Shown here piece by piece: positions 46,925 to 55,426 of a stretch of DNA of 64,000 nucleotides; position 1 is the first letter of the stretch; every line of letters begins with the position of its first letter. The translations under genes were made by a program, and so were the position numbers. Source of the stretch: Poriferisodalis sp965208925 (GTDB lineage Bacteria > Actinomycetota > Acidimicrobiia > Acidimicrobiales > Poriferisodalaceae); the NCBI RefSeq assembly GCF_965208925.1, contig NZ_OZ242364.1:1-64000 (forward strand), written 5' to 3'. The notes under the pieces are model-generated. The model was not told the DNA's origin, made no database searches, and saw only the letters and a program-made list of their open reading frames with translations.

Positions 46925-47517
46925 ACGCGCTCCCGCAGCCCGAGCTGCTGCCAGCGGTCGCGGGCGGCGAGGTGGCGCTCATCGGCGAGCTGTTCGGCGA
47001 TCACGGATACCCGGATGGAGCCGTCGCGGGCATGCAGCGCAATGGCCTCCGCTGCGCGGCTCCAAGGCACCTCGATGAACCGGGGCCCGTCGAGAAGCAA
47101 CTCGATGACAGCGACCTCGACGAAACTCAACTGCCGAATCCGACGCTCGACCGAACGCAACACGAACCGCACACCGCGAGGAGGCACCCGCCGGCGGCCC
47201 GGGACGGCGACAACCTCCACGGAAGGAACCTGCGTCGTCAATCCCAGCGCCGCTGCAGCCGAGAACTCCGCTGGCCCCGCACCGTCGCCCGCCACCTCCA
47301 AGCCTGCCTGCATCGCAGGCGGACCGGTCATCCCGGCCCGTGTGCGGGAACCCTTCCAGTACAGCCCCTTGCGGACGCGCACGAGCTCGCGTCGATCCGA
47401 CAGGCGGGACAGCTCGCAGTCGACCGCATGAGACGGGGCATTGAGCTCGCTGCTGGACACAAACGAGCGCTCCGGAACCCCTGCGACGTGGTCACGAACG
47501 AGCTGGGCAGTGCTCAT
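46921..47517 (-). CDS. AbiEi-type antitoxin / transcriptional regulator
   Basis: 198 residues from the ATG at 47517 (MSTAQLVRDHVAGVPERSF). The N-terminal winged helix (AVDCELSRLSDRRELVRVRKGLYWKG) and C-terminal domain match the DUF6088/AbiEi antitoxin type of type IV toxin-antitoxin systems, which repress their own promoter and counter the AbiEii nucleotidyltransferase. Intact although its partner toxin, overlapping by four bases, is destroyed. A TACAAT box lies close to the start codon, suggesting a leaderless or very short-leader transcript under autoregulation. Confidence 0.82.
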   Translation of the reverse strand: MSTAQLVRDHVAGVPERSFVSSSELNAPSHAVDCELSRLSDRRELVRVRKGLYWKGSRTRAGMTGPPAMQAGLEVAGDGAGPAEFSAAAALGLTTQVPSVEVVAVPGRRRVPPRGVRFVLRSVERRIRQLSFVEVAVIELLLDGPRFIEVPWSRAAEAIALHARDGSIRVSVIAEQLADERHLAARDRWQQLGLRERV

Positions 47518-47525
47518 GAGAGAAA

Positions 47526-47531
47526 ATTGTA
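47526..47531 (-). promoter_or_regulatory. -10 box TACAAT of the AbiE operon
   Basis: Minus strand TATTTGATACAAT ends about nine bases before the antitoxin ATG, in an AT-rich patch otherwise rare here. The spacing suggests transcription starts at or near the start codon. Confidence 0.45.
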
Positions 47532-47794
47532 TCAAATACATCTCAACATCGACCTCAGAACCAACGAGAGCCCATTCACGAGAGTGAGGCACCGCACGAT
47601 CTCCACACTTGAGTCGACGCTGCTGCACGTCGACCACATCGTCAGCGTCGAAGAGGCGTGATCCGCTTCTCGTTCAGCTGCTGACGAAAGTGCGGCGATC
47701 GCCATCGGAAGCCACGTCCGATCGCTTGAGGTCACACCCGTCAGGCGAAGAGACCAGGCAGTTTGGCAAGAAGTGCTCTCAGGTAAGCCTGCTC

Positions 47795-48385
47795 CTACGA
47801 CAGCTGGAGCCTGGCGGCCTTGTCTTGCAGCCTGCTCGTCTTGTTGAACTGAGCTCGAGCATGGAGACGCGTTGCTCGGTCGCGCAGTCGGGCTGCTTCG
47901 AATCTCATCTTGGCTGCGCCGGCTTCGGCGAAGTGCTTGTCCCGGTGGCGCCGTATCAAGCCGGGGACTGTGGACAACAGGACCCCGAGGAAAACGAGCC
48001 ACGTGATCGGGTCCGCGCCGCCCGGTCCGATTGTGTTGAGCAGAATCTGCAGAGCCAGGAAGGGGACAGCGATCCAGGCCGGCACCCAGGCTCGGCGGCG
48101 GAATCTGCGGGCAGCGCTTGCCGCCTTCCAAGTGGCGCTGTCTGCCTGCGACTTAGCAGCTATTGCCTCATCGACGGCGCGCTCCAGGTCGTCGTGCTGG
48201 CTCCTCTGCTCCCGCGAAAGCTGCGATTTCTCCCGGTGGTTTCTCTCGGCTGCGACACGATTCTCGTGTTCCGCCCTCGCGGCCATCGTGTCTGCTTGTT
48301 CGCGCTGGGCTGCCTGCCAGGCATGTTCGGACGCGATCTGGCGGGCGAGGTAGTCCAGTTCGTTTTGACGTTTGGGATCCACCAC
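47795..48385 (-). CDS. Hypothetical protein with coiled coil and two membrane helices
   Basis: 196 residues. The N-terminal half is charged and helical (EHAWQAAQREQADTMAARAEHE...LSREQRSQHDDLERAVDEAI), likely coiled coil. Then two hydrophobic segments (AWVPAWIAVPFLALQILL; DPITWLVFLGVLLSTVPGLI) and a basic helical tail (RDRATRLHARAQFNKTSRLQDKAARLQ). No family recognised. GTG start at 48385 with a weak ribosome-binding site. Isolated between the AbiE locus and the Mrr island. Confidence 0.65.
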   Translation of the reverse strand: MVDPKRQNELDYLARQIASEHAWQAAQREQADTMAARAEHENRVAAERNHREKSQLSREQRSQHDDLERAVDEAIAAKSQADSATWKAASAARRFRRRAWVPAWIAVPFLALQILLNTIGPGGADPITWLVFLGVLLSTVPGLIRRHRDKHFAEAGAAKMRFEAARLRDRATRLHARAQFNKTSRLQDKAARLQLS

Positions 48386-48664
48386 GGCTCACTCGTGCAT
48401 ATGCGTCGGTTGGCTGCACCCGAGCATCACGCCGCCAGCGGCACGGCAGTACCACCGCCGCTCGGCGCCACAGCAGACGCAATCGCTCATCAGGGATCGT
48501 AACCCGCGTGCCCCCGCCGGCCGAATCTGAAACCGGGCCAGGTTCAGCGCAAGAGAACTCTCAGCGGCGGTGTACGAGACACGCTCGATCGGGACTTCGG
48601 GTGCGCGGCGAGGATAGCTTGTTGATGTCATGTTGAGGACGAGGCTAATAGCGCACTCGTGCTG

Positions 48665-48744
48665 ATGTCCCCGCCACCGACACCACACCGTCGGCGGCGG
48701 CCCGCTGGCATCACGCGCCCATAACCTCAGGCGGACCGACATGC
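48665..48744 (+). mobile_element. Remnant right end of an IS481-like element
   Basis: Matches the 3' end of the intact transposase gene (HRHQTAVGGPPASRAHNLTRTD coding region): ccaccgacaccacaccgtcg followed by gcccgc.ggcatcacgcgc and ending accgacatg. The rest of the element is gone. It ends immediately before the Mrr-like gene. Confidence 0.7.
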
Positions 48745-48764
48745 ATGCGGAAGGAATCGAGCGG

Positions 48765-49844
48765 GTGTCAAGCGATGACGGGACCGAGCTGTCTACGGCC
48801 TGGTTGATCAGGGCCGGCAAGTCCGGGGAGCGCGAGGACTTCAATCTTGAGCATGGTTTAGCGAGCATGGGCTGGGGCCACATTCCCGATCTCCGGGAAC
48901 TCTCAGGTCGTGACGAGCTCAAGCGCATGATGCAGTCGGCCGCACCGAATGCACGCGAGAAGTCGATCTCAACATGGGCAAATCAACTGTGGACGCTGTT
49001 CGACCGAGTTCGAGTGGGCGATCTTGTGGTCCTGCCCCGCAAAGCGACGTCGCAGATCGCCTTCGGGATCGTCACCCAGGAGTACCGCTACAACAACGAT
49101 CCGGAACCGGACTGGCGCCATGTCGTACAGGTCGACTGGCGGCGCACCGATGTCCCCCGCACAGCTGTCAGACAGGACTTGCTGTACTCGCTTGGCTCCT
49201 CGTTGACGATCTGCACCATCACACGCAACGACGGCAAGTGGCGGCTGCACCAACTTCTCAAGACCGGAGCTGATCCGGGCGCCAGAGCCACGCCCGCATC
49301 CATCCGAGACACCGACACGGATGTTGTGGACATCGATTCGGACACGACGGACTCTGCCGAATCCGCAATCGATCTCGAACGCATCGGCAAGGACCGCATC
49401 CAAAGTCACATTGCCGAGAACCTCGCAGGCCACGAGCTGTCGCGGCTCGTGGCCGAGATCCTGAGAGCCGAGGGCTTCACGGTGGACACTGCTCCCCCGG
49501 GACCAGACGGCGGCATCGATGTGTTCGCCGGTCGAGGCCCGCTCGGACTCGATAGTCCGCGTCTGATTGTGCAAGTCAAATCCAGCCCGGCGCCCGTGGA
49601 TGTGAAGGTGGTACGCGAACTCAACGGCGTGCTCAGCAGCCAGGACGCGGACCAAGGCCTGCTGGTCGCGTGGGGCGGCGTCAACCAGCCCGCCCGCAGA
49701 GAAATGCGCAGTCAGTTCTTCCGCGTGCGTGTGTGGGATGCGGATGACTTGCTCGAGGCCGTGTTCAGGAACTACGACCAGCTCGACAAGGAACTGCAGG
49801 CCGAGCTCCCCCTCAAGCGGATGTGGACTCTGGTCGAGGACTGA
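48765..49844 (+). CDS. Mrr-like type IV restriction endonuclease with EVE-like N-terminal domain
   Basis: About 359 residues. The GTG at 48765 follows GGAAGGA at nine bases; an ATG at 48741 falls inside the IS remnant. The N-terminal ~150 residues (TAWLIRAGKSGEREDFNLEH...WTLFDRVRVGDLVVLP...IAFGIVTQEY) resemble the EVE/PUA-like modified-base reader domains attached to restriction enzymes. The C-terminal Mrr_cat nuclease shows GHELSRLVAEILRAEGFTV, then GPDGGIDVFAG and LIVQVKSSP, i.e. the D-x(n)-Q-x-K catalytic signature of PD-(D/E)xK Mrr nucleases. Expected to cut modified foreign DNA. The next gene overlaps its 3' end, indicating co-translation. Confidence 0.85.
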   Translation: MSSDDGTELSTAWLIRAGKSGEREDFNLEHGLASMGWGHIPDLRELSGRDELKRMMQSAAPNAREKSISTWANQLWTLFDRVRVGDLVVLPRKATSQIAFGIVTQEYRYNNDPEPDWRHVVQVDWRRTDVPRTAVRQDLLYSLGSSLTICTITRNDGKWRLHQLLKTGADPGARATPASIRDTDTDVVDIDSDTTDSAESAIDLERIGKDRIQSHIAENLAGHELSRLVAEILRAEGFTVDTAPPGPDGGIDVFAGRGPLGLDSPRLIVQVKSSPAPVDVKVVRELNGVLSSQDADQGLLVAWGGVNQPARREMRSQFFRVRVWDADDLLEAVFRNYDQLDKELQAELPLKRMWTLVED

Positions 49845-52072
49845 CAGCCGCCACGATCCTCCTCTTCCGATACGGTCCCCCTCTGTACCGGGACAAGCGA
49901 ATTGAAGTCAAAGCAGCCGGTCGCAGCCAAAGCTGGAACCCCGACCGTTCAGCACCCGTCAGATTCGGCATCGAGCAGAAGAAAACATCTTGGTCAGCAG
50001 CGACCGACACCGTCACGCATCATGACCAACCCCGGCGATTCGCCGACATATACGTGTTCTGCTTGCACGCAGAGGTGCCTGCGACAGATGCGAATGTCGC
50101 GGATCCAGACTGCTCGCAGTTCTGGGCCGTGCCTGCCGAGGTCCTCGTCCGTCCTCCAGGGACGAATCGACGGCGTCCGCTGCTGTCCGAGACCGTGTGG
50201 CTACCATCGCAGCCATGGTGGGCATGCGGAATGTCGGATGATCTTCGTGCGCTCGAGGAGAGCCGGCTCAAGCCGTACATCTCATTCACCGTTTTCTCGC
50301 AATCGGCCGACGGTGGATCGGCGGACGACGTCTGCAATGCGATCTGCAAGTGGATCGAAACAGACAAGCGTTCCGAACTGATCGCAAACGGGCTGAACCA
50401 AGCCGAGAGAGATGCGGCCGGCGAAGCCGAAGAAGATGCGGATCGTGCCACCCTTGAGTTGTGCGTCGCATACCGAACGAAGAATGATCCTTCCTGGGGC
50501 GGTCTGCCCTCATCGGGCGACAAGTCCGAGGAAGCCGAATTCTCGCTTCATCTGGCCGTGGTGTTCGAGGCCGAACCGCTCGTGGCGTTCCACACGACAG
50601 ATGGGCGACTTCGTGAGCATCTCCTGCGACTGCAGCGGTCAAACGAGCTTGAGGGAGTCGAGCTCGTCGAACGGTCAGCGTTAGAGCGGGCTCTCCTGCA
50701 GGGCGAAATAGCGACGCTGTGGATGGGCCAGGGCGCTGCCGGCAGGGGACGTCCGGGGCCCAGAAGCAAGACGCACCACGGAGACAACCTGGGGGATTCG
50801 ATCGATCCGGTCGCCGATCAGAGCCACACGCTCTCCGGCGCGCGCGCAGCGGCAGGCGAGGACTTGCTCGGCGGCTCTCGTGAGGGAGTCATCGGCGCGA
50901 ACCTAGATCAGTCGAGATTCTGGCTTCGCCGGGCGAAGAACTGGACGGAGTTCGTCCAGATCACCTCGAGAATCCTGGCAGCGATCAACAACGCTTCGGA
51001 CGGCGCAGGCGGCGACGAGAGATTGTCAGTCTTCGCGCGCTATATCGACGACCTCGAACCCGTGGCACGGCCATACGACCTCTCATTTGACGCGCCTTGG
51101 GAGGAGTCGGGCAAGATACCCACCCAGAGCGAGATCGATGCCTTCGACTGGCTCTCTCAGCACGTCGTCTTCATCGAGCCCGAAGACGAGCAATCGGCAC
51201 GTGTTCGGGTCACCGACGGAAACGCCGAGTGCACGATGGTCCTGAAGCCCGAACAGCGGAAGAAGTCGGTGACGATACGCGGCGTCCGCGACACAGGAAG
51301 CACCGAGACTTCAACCAGATTCTGCGCGGAGCTCAAGGAAGCCACGCCAATGCTCTTCTACGAATCGGGGCACTCCGTAAGCAAGCGCGGAATCGTCGCT
51401 GAGCAATTCGCCGACGTGCCGTTCAGCAGCTGGAGATTCGTGTCACTCAACGGCGTCGACATCAGTGCCGAGAAGCCCGGCGACGGAAAACGGTCAACGA
51501 TCAAGAAGCTCGGAGGCAAGGACAACGACACGTCGCTATTCGGCTGGATCATTCGCAACCACCGATCCGGCTGGCTCTACTGCGACGACGGCTCTGACGA
51601 ACTGTTCGACTTCGTCCATCTGGACCCAGCGGCAGAACGGCTGTCTATCTGGCACGTCAAGGCCTGCAAGTCTGGCTCACAGCGCTCTATCGCAGCTGTC
51701 CCATACGAGCACGTCTGTGCCCAGATGCAGAAGAACATTCCGTCCCTGAAACCTCAGGCGTTGGCGAACGAACTCACCGCGCGGCTGCCGCGAGGCCGAC
51801 GAGGACCGCTCTGGCTCGACGGCAAACTGTCATCAAATCTCGAATCGCTGATAGCGGCGCTCAAGAAGCCGCGTGCGAACCTTGAAGTGGTCGCCAACGT
51901 TCTTCAGCCCCACGTAACAAAGTCCCTATTGGCGAACGCTCGGACAATCTCCCAGGAGCAAGTCCACGGCGACCGTTCCCGACTCCGGCGTCTCGATCAT
52001 CTCTTGCTCTCAACCGACGCAGCAGTCGGACGAGCCGGCGCACGTCTCGCGGTGGTCACATCAGACAGCTAG
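49823..52072 (+). CDS. Large nuclease-like partner of the Mrr gene, function unknown
   Basis: 749 residues; start ATG 49823 overlaps the Mrr gene by 22 bases. N-terminal part: RIEVKAAGRSQSW...FGIEQKKTSW and RRFADIYVFCLHAE...QFWAVPAEVL, a pattern I associate with PD-(D/E)xK-type hypothetical proteins, but the segment that should carry the first catalytic acidic residue is missing, so this end may be truncated. C-terminal part: GWIIRNHRSGWLYCDDGSDELFDFVHLD...LSIWHVKACKSG, again an acidic-x(n)-V-K pattern followed by YEHVCAQMQKN, seen in restriction-associated proteins. No helicase motif. The stop codon TAG coincides with the terminal TAG of an IS remnant, so the 3' end may be cut by the insertion. 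Confidence 0.7.
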   Translation: MDSGRGLTAATILLFRYGPPLYRDKRIEVKAAGRSQSWNPDRSAPVRFGIEQKKTSWSAATDTVTHHDQPRRFADIYVFCLHAEVPATDANVADPDCSQFWAVPAEVLVRPPGTNRRRPLLSETVWLPSQPWWACGMSDDLRALEESRLKPYISFTVFSQSADGGSADDVCNAICKWIETDKRSELIANGLNQAERDAAGEAEEDADRATLELCVAYRTKNDPSWGGLPSSGDKSEEAEFSLHLAVVFEAEPLVAFHTTDGRLREHLLRLQRSNELEGVELVERSALERALLQGEIATLWMGQGAAGRGRPGPRSKTHHGDNLGDSIDPVADQSHTLSGARAAAGEDLLGGSREGVIGANLDQSRFWLRRAKNWTEFVQITSRILAAINNASDGAGGDERLSVFARYIDDLEPVARPYDLSFDAPWEESGKIPTQSEIDAFDWLSQHVVFIEPEDEQSARVRVTDGNAECTMVLKPEQRKKSVTIRGVRDTGSTETSTRFCAELKEATPMLFYESGHSVSKRGIVAEQFADVPFSSWRFVSLNGVDISAEKPGDGKRSTIKKLGGKDNDTSLFGWIIRNHRSGWLYCDDGSDELFDFVHLDPAAERLSIWHVKACKSGSQRSIAAVPYEHVCAQMQKNIPSLKPQALANELTARLPRGRRGPLWLDGKLSSNLESLIAALKKPRANLEVVANVLQPHVTKSLLANARTISQEQVHGDRSRLRRLDHLLLSTDAAVGRAGARLAVVTSDS

Positions 52073-52240
52073 CTGTCCTAAACACACCGATCGGCATCAA
52101 GGAGGCCGGCGGAGCCTCCAGCGAGAGCGTGGAGTCTGGGATAACAGCCACGACGACAGGAGGCTCGATGTGTCAACCTGACGCTCGCGAGGCGCCCTCT
52201 GGGCCCGGTTGTTGGTCGAGGCGCGTTCGACATCGGCGCC
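52070..52240 (+). mobile_element. Remnant left end of an IS481-like element
   Basis: TAGCTGTCC matches the TAGGTGT-type terminus of the intact copy. Then gagcctccagcgagagcgtg and acaggaggctcgatg, the leader and start of the transposase, then decayed coding sequence to about 52240. Same orientation as the remnant at 48665, so the Mrr pair lies between two directly repeated element ends. Confidence 0.7.
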
Positions 52241-52359
52241 CATTGCTTGCAATTGCTCAGGAAACCTCGTTCTCGCGAAGTCTGGATTGACCGCTGTCAT
52301 CCGCGCGGTCACTGGGAAACCGGATATGTGCACCTGTCTGATCACCGCAGCCGGTTGGG

Positions 52360-53874
52360 TCAGGGCGTCTCAGCCACGAACCACCCGCTGTCTTCCGTGT
52401 ATGGGCCGTCTACGGAGGCGAGTACGAAGCCCTCGCCCACGGCTATCTGGATGCCGGTGTCCAGAGGCTCGAACCCGAACGCATCGACTGCGGTTTGCCA
52501 GTCCCAGACAACGCCGTCGGTCGACCAACCCACCCAGATTGGGTCCGTTGACAGCTCGGATCGCGCGATCGCCGCCAAGCCGCCGGCGCCGACCGCGAGT
52601 CCCGGATCGTATGGCGGTCCCATGGCGAGGCCTTCGAGCACCGCCGTCGTTCGAGGTGCCTGACCGCACCGGAACGAGGCGATTGAGCTCGACGACCCGT
52701 CGCTGAAGCTCGCTGCCCACATGGTTTCACCCCCGCGAGCGCCAGCGAAGTGGGTTCGAATCGGCGGATCAATCTGAACCTCGCTCCAGTCCCGTCCGTC
52801 CGCCGACGCGAATACTCGAGATGCTCCCTGACGCTCGCCGAGGCTCAGCATGAACCCGTCGCGGGTCGCGACGCCGCTGACCAGATCGGCATCAAGATCA
52901 AAGTCGCCGGTCACCGAGAGACCATTCGCGTCCCCCGAGTACGTGCGGACATATCCGGTCAGCCCTTCAGTCGAGGTCACGATCGCCACCCAACGATTCA
53001 GAAGCAACTCTTGCCTGGGGGAGAGTTCAAGATCGTCGTGTGAGATCTCGATGACCGGGGAGTCTTCGTCAGACTCGTCGGAACGCATCCACAGGGTCAC
53101 GCTGTGGGTTCCGAGGCCCAGGTGCTCGATGTCATCGGTGCTGTCGATCAATCCTCGGTCGGCGATCAGCTCAGCGAACTGCGGAACGGGCCAGATGTAA
53201 GAGACGAGCAGCACTCGATCTGCCGCAACATGCAATCCGATCGTGCCCGTGTAGTCGTCCTCGAAGAAGGGCGGCGTCCCCGGATCGAGCGGCACCTCGG
53301 TCCACGAAGCTCCGCGATCATCCGAGAGGAGCACGCGAGGAAAACCGAATCCGTCAACTCTTGCGCCGCTGTCTTCGAGCACTCGCCCGACGATGATCCA
53401 GCGGTCGTCTGAGATGTGCATCTGTCGCGGGTCGACTCCCTGCGGGAGCGGATGCGACTCCCATTCGACGCCGTCGACCGTCAGTTCGAGCCGGTGCACG
53501 CCGCCTTCGTCGACGACCACTGCAACACGTCCATCATCGGTGCTGTGAAGGTCCGAATAGGCATACGCAGAGCGGTCATCAACGGGTGGCTCAACTTGTC
53601 TCCACTGCAGGATCGGCTCATCCGACAGGCTCTGGCGCGCACTCGGAAGTGCAGAGGACTCCACAGACCTGGGTGCGGACTCGACCGCACAGGCCTCGGG
53701 CTCGGAACCCCAGAGGTCGAACGCGTCGTCACCCGCGGCCAAGAACGTTGCCCCGGCAACGATCGCCACGATGGCAACTGCAAGGAAGATCGTGAGGGGG
53801 CGCCGCGACGGCTTCTTCGGCTCTGGCGTAGTCAGCTCGGCACCGGATTCATAGCGGCTGGCGGCGTCCGACAC
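52360..53874 (-). CDS. Membrane-anchored BNR/propeller-like protein
   Basis: About 504 residues from the GTG at 53874 (VSDAASRYESGAEL); a TTG three codons earlier is possible. Cytoplasmic N-terminus with a Pro/Lys patch, one membrane helix (TIFLAVAIVAIVAGATFLAAG), then a long extracellular domain with Asp-box-like repeats (LSDDRGASWTEVPL, ASADGRDWSEVQI, STDGVVWDWQTAV, TVDGVEWESHPL), typical of sialidase/BNR-type beta-propellers. No enzyme active-site residues recognised. Such proteins are common in Acidimicrobiia-like genomes. The start lies just after a CATAAAT box on the minus strand, so the transcript may be leaderless. Confidence 0.8.
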   Translation of the reverse strand: MSDAASRYESGAELTTPEPKKPSRRPLTIFLAVAIVAIVAGATFLAAGDDAFDLWGSEPEACAVESAPRSVESSALPSARQSLSDEPILQWRQVEPPVDDRSAYAYSDLHSTDDGRVAVVVDEGGVHRLELTVDGVEWESHPLPQGVDPRQMHISDDRWIIVGRVLEDSGARVDGFGFPRVLLSDDRGASWTEVPLDPGTPPFFEDDYTGTIGLHVAADRVLLVSYIWPVPQFAELIADRGLIDSTDDIEHLGLGTHSVTLWMRSDESDEDSPVIEISHDDLELSPRQELLLNRWVAIVTSTEGLTGYVRTYSGDANGLSVTGDFDLDADLVSGVATRDGFMLSLGERQGASRVFASADGRDWSEVQIDPPIRTHFAGARGGETMWAASFSDGSSSSIASFRCGQAPRTTAVLEGLAMGPPYDPGLAVGAGGLAAIARSELSTDPIWVGWSTDGVVWDWQTAVDAFGFEPLDTGIQIAVGEGFVLASVDGPYTEDSGWFVAETP

Positions 53875-53896
53875 GGCTCTCAATTTATGCGCCAGC

Positions 53897-54250
53897 TAGG
53901 AGTCTTGGACATAGAGGTTGGCAGCAGGGTGATGTCCTGAGCCTCCCGAGCGGGCGCTGTTCTCGCTAGAACGACCACGATGTCGGGATGCGCGATGTCT
54001 TGCGCGGATGCCCGCTTGATGCCTGCTGGGCGGTACTGGTTGAACTCGACGGCTACGTGCCGAGTTCGTTGCTCCAGTGCCTCGGATGTCCGAGATGCGC
54101 TCCGTGCTGGAAACTGTTCAAGACGATTGATCGAGCCGCGTTCTCGCCGACGCCGAGTCCGCCAAAGCGGTCGGCACGGTTCAATCCCCGCAATGCAATT
54201 GCTCGTCCATGGCATCGCAGGTCGAATCCGACGCACTGCTGATTCGCCGT
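53897..54250 (+). mobile_element. Decayed IS481-like copy (left end and transposase start)
   Basis: TAGGAGTCTTGGACATAGAG matches the intact element's end; the following leader, the gatgcctgctgggcggtact segment and the HTH coding region (cagtgcctcggatgtccgag) align with the transposase N-terminus with many substitutions. It stops before the 54312 gene. The right end was not found. Confidence 0.65.
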
Positions 54251-54311
54251 GTCAGCCTGACGCCTCCAGAACTTGAGTAGCAAGCAGTAACACCAGGACA
54301 GCCAAGGACGC

Positions 54312-54767
54312 ATGAGCGAAGACATGGATCATCAAGCGGCGCGGATCGTCTTGAACTACCTCGACGCGAGCGATCAAGGAGCAGCAGCGCTGGACATCGA
54401 GTCCTATCTCGGTCTCGGAGACTGCTGGAACGGCCCGCCGCCCGAACCGGGAGCGCCAGCGTCGAGTAATGAAGGCATCGTTCCCGACAGCATCACTTGG
54501 GGCTGCGCGTTGCTCGATCTCATCCGGAGCCTGCCGCCGGTGCAGGCCGCATTCATCGGTGTCGTCGCGGTGTCCCCGCCTTGGTGGGAGGATGCCCAGT
54601 CCATGCCGCTCGGCAAGATCGCCAACATGCTTGAGGTCGCCGAGGCGGGCATGCTCGACCGCGACGAGGAGACCGACTGGGGATGGTTCCGACCGGAACG
54701 CACTGCTGGGACACCTGCATCGGATGCTGAGCAGCCCCGACGCACAGCCACTGTGCCTGACGACTGA
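54312..54767 (+). CDS. Hypothetical protein upstream of the caspase-like gene
   Basis: 151 residues, start ATG 54312. No recognised family. Visible features: an acidic N-terminus (MSEDMDHQAARIVLNYLDASDQ), WGCALLDLIRSLPPVQAAFIGVVAVSPPWW in the middle and a short charged end. The final ~20 residues (TPASDAEQPRRTATVPDD) look unlike the rest; the +1 frame there reads LLGHLHRMLSSPDAQPLCL, so a late frameshift is possible. The stop is 11 bases before the next gene's start, so the two are probably one operon. Confidence 0.6.
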   Translation: MSEDMDHQAARIVLNYLDASDQGAAALDIESYLGLGDCWNGPPPEPGAPASSNEGIVPDSITWGCALLDLIRSLPPVQAAFIGVVAVSPPWWEDAQSMPLGKIANMLEVAEAGMLDRDEETDWGWFRPERTAGTPASDAEQPRRTATVPDD

Positions 54768-54778
54768 GGGAGTCAACA

Positions 54779-55384
54779 GTGCCCGAAAAGCAGCCGACCG
54801 CAGCGTCACGCCGCGGACGCCCACCGTCGCGACCGATCGCGACGGGCCTGTTCGCGTTCGAAGGCAACTGGGAAGCAGACCTCAGCGATAGGGCGAGCAT
54901 CGCGACGCTGCTGCAGACACTGCAGGAGTGCGTCAGCATCGACTTCATCCGCCGCGACATCGGCACCGAAGAAGAGCTGCGGCACTACATCGACCGGTGG
55001 CTCGACGACTACGACCACTACCAGATCGGGTACTTCGGCTTCCACGGCACCGCAGGCAACCTGTGGCTCGACGACAACCGGCGGGTCCGCTTGGGCGACC
55101 TCGAAGAGATGATCGACGGGCGCGCCCGCGGCCGTGTCATCCACTTCAGCTCGTGCTCTGTCATGCGAGCCGCACCAGACCGAATCGCGGAGTTCCGCAA
55201 GCGCACCGGCGCACGCGCCGTGACCGGCTACCGCAAAGATGTCGACAACATCGAGGCCTTCTCATTCGAACTGCTGCTGATCCAATCGTTCAGCGCCTAC
55301 CGGCAGGTCAGCGGACCGGACAACTACCTGTGGGAGAGGGCGTCCGGCCTCTATGAACACCTCGGCTTCGAGTTTCGGCGTTGA
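54779..55384 (+). CDS. Caspase/CHAT-like (DUF6642-type) protein
   Basis: 201 residues. The GTG start at 54779 follows GAGGGAG at seven bases. After a basic tail the pattern is FAFEGNWEADLSDRASIATLLQTLQ...EELRHYIDRWL...QIGYFGFHGTAGNLWL...RVIHFSSCSVM...FRKRTGARAVTGYRKDVDNIEAFSFELLL. The FHG and SSCS positions fit the His-Cys dyad of caspase/CHAT proteases, and the sequence resembles what I know as the DUF6642 family. Such proteases act as effectors in several bacterial defence systems, but no partner with that proven role is next to it. Cytoplasmic. Forms a short operon with the 54312 gene. Confidence 0.72.
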   Translation: MPEKQPTAASRRGRPPSRPIATGLFAFEGNWEADLSDRASIATLLQTLQECVSIDFIRRDIGTEEELRHYIDRWLDDYDHYQIGYFGFHGTAGNLWLDDNRRVRLGDLEEMIDGRARGRVIHFSSCSVMRAAPDRIAEFRKRTGARAVTGYRKDVDNIEAFSFELLLIQSFSAYRQVSGPDNYLWERASGLYEHLGFEFRR

Positions 55385-55426
55385 AGGCGCGGCCAGAGTG
55401 AGGCCGAAGTGATGGCCCTGGCAGCT

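Noticed and set aside
54160..54215. GGTTCAATCCCCGC resembling a tRNA T-arm
   Set aside because: No matching acceptor, D or anticodon stems around it; it lies in decayed IS481-like sequence.
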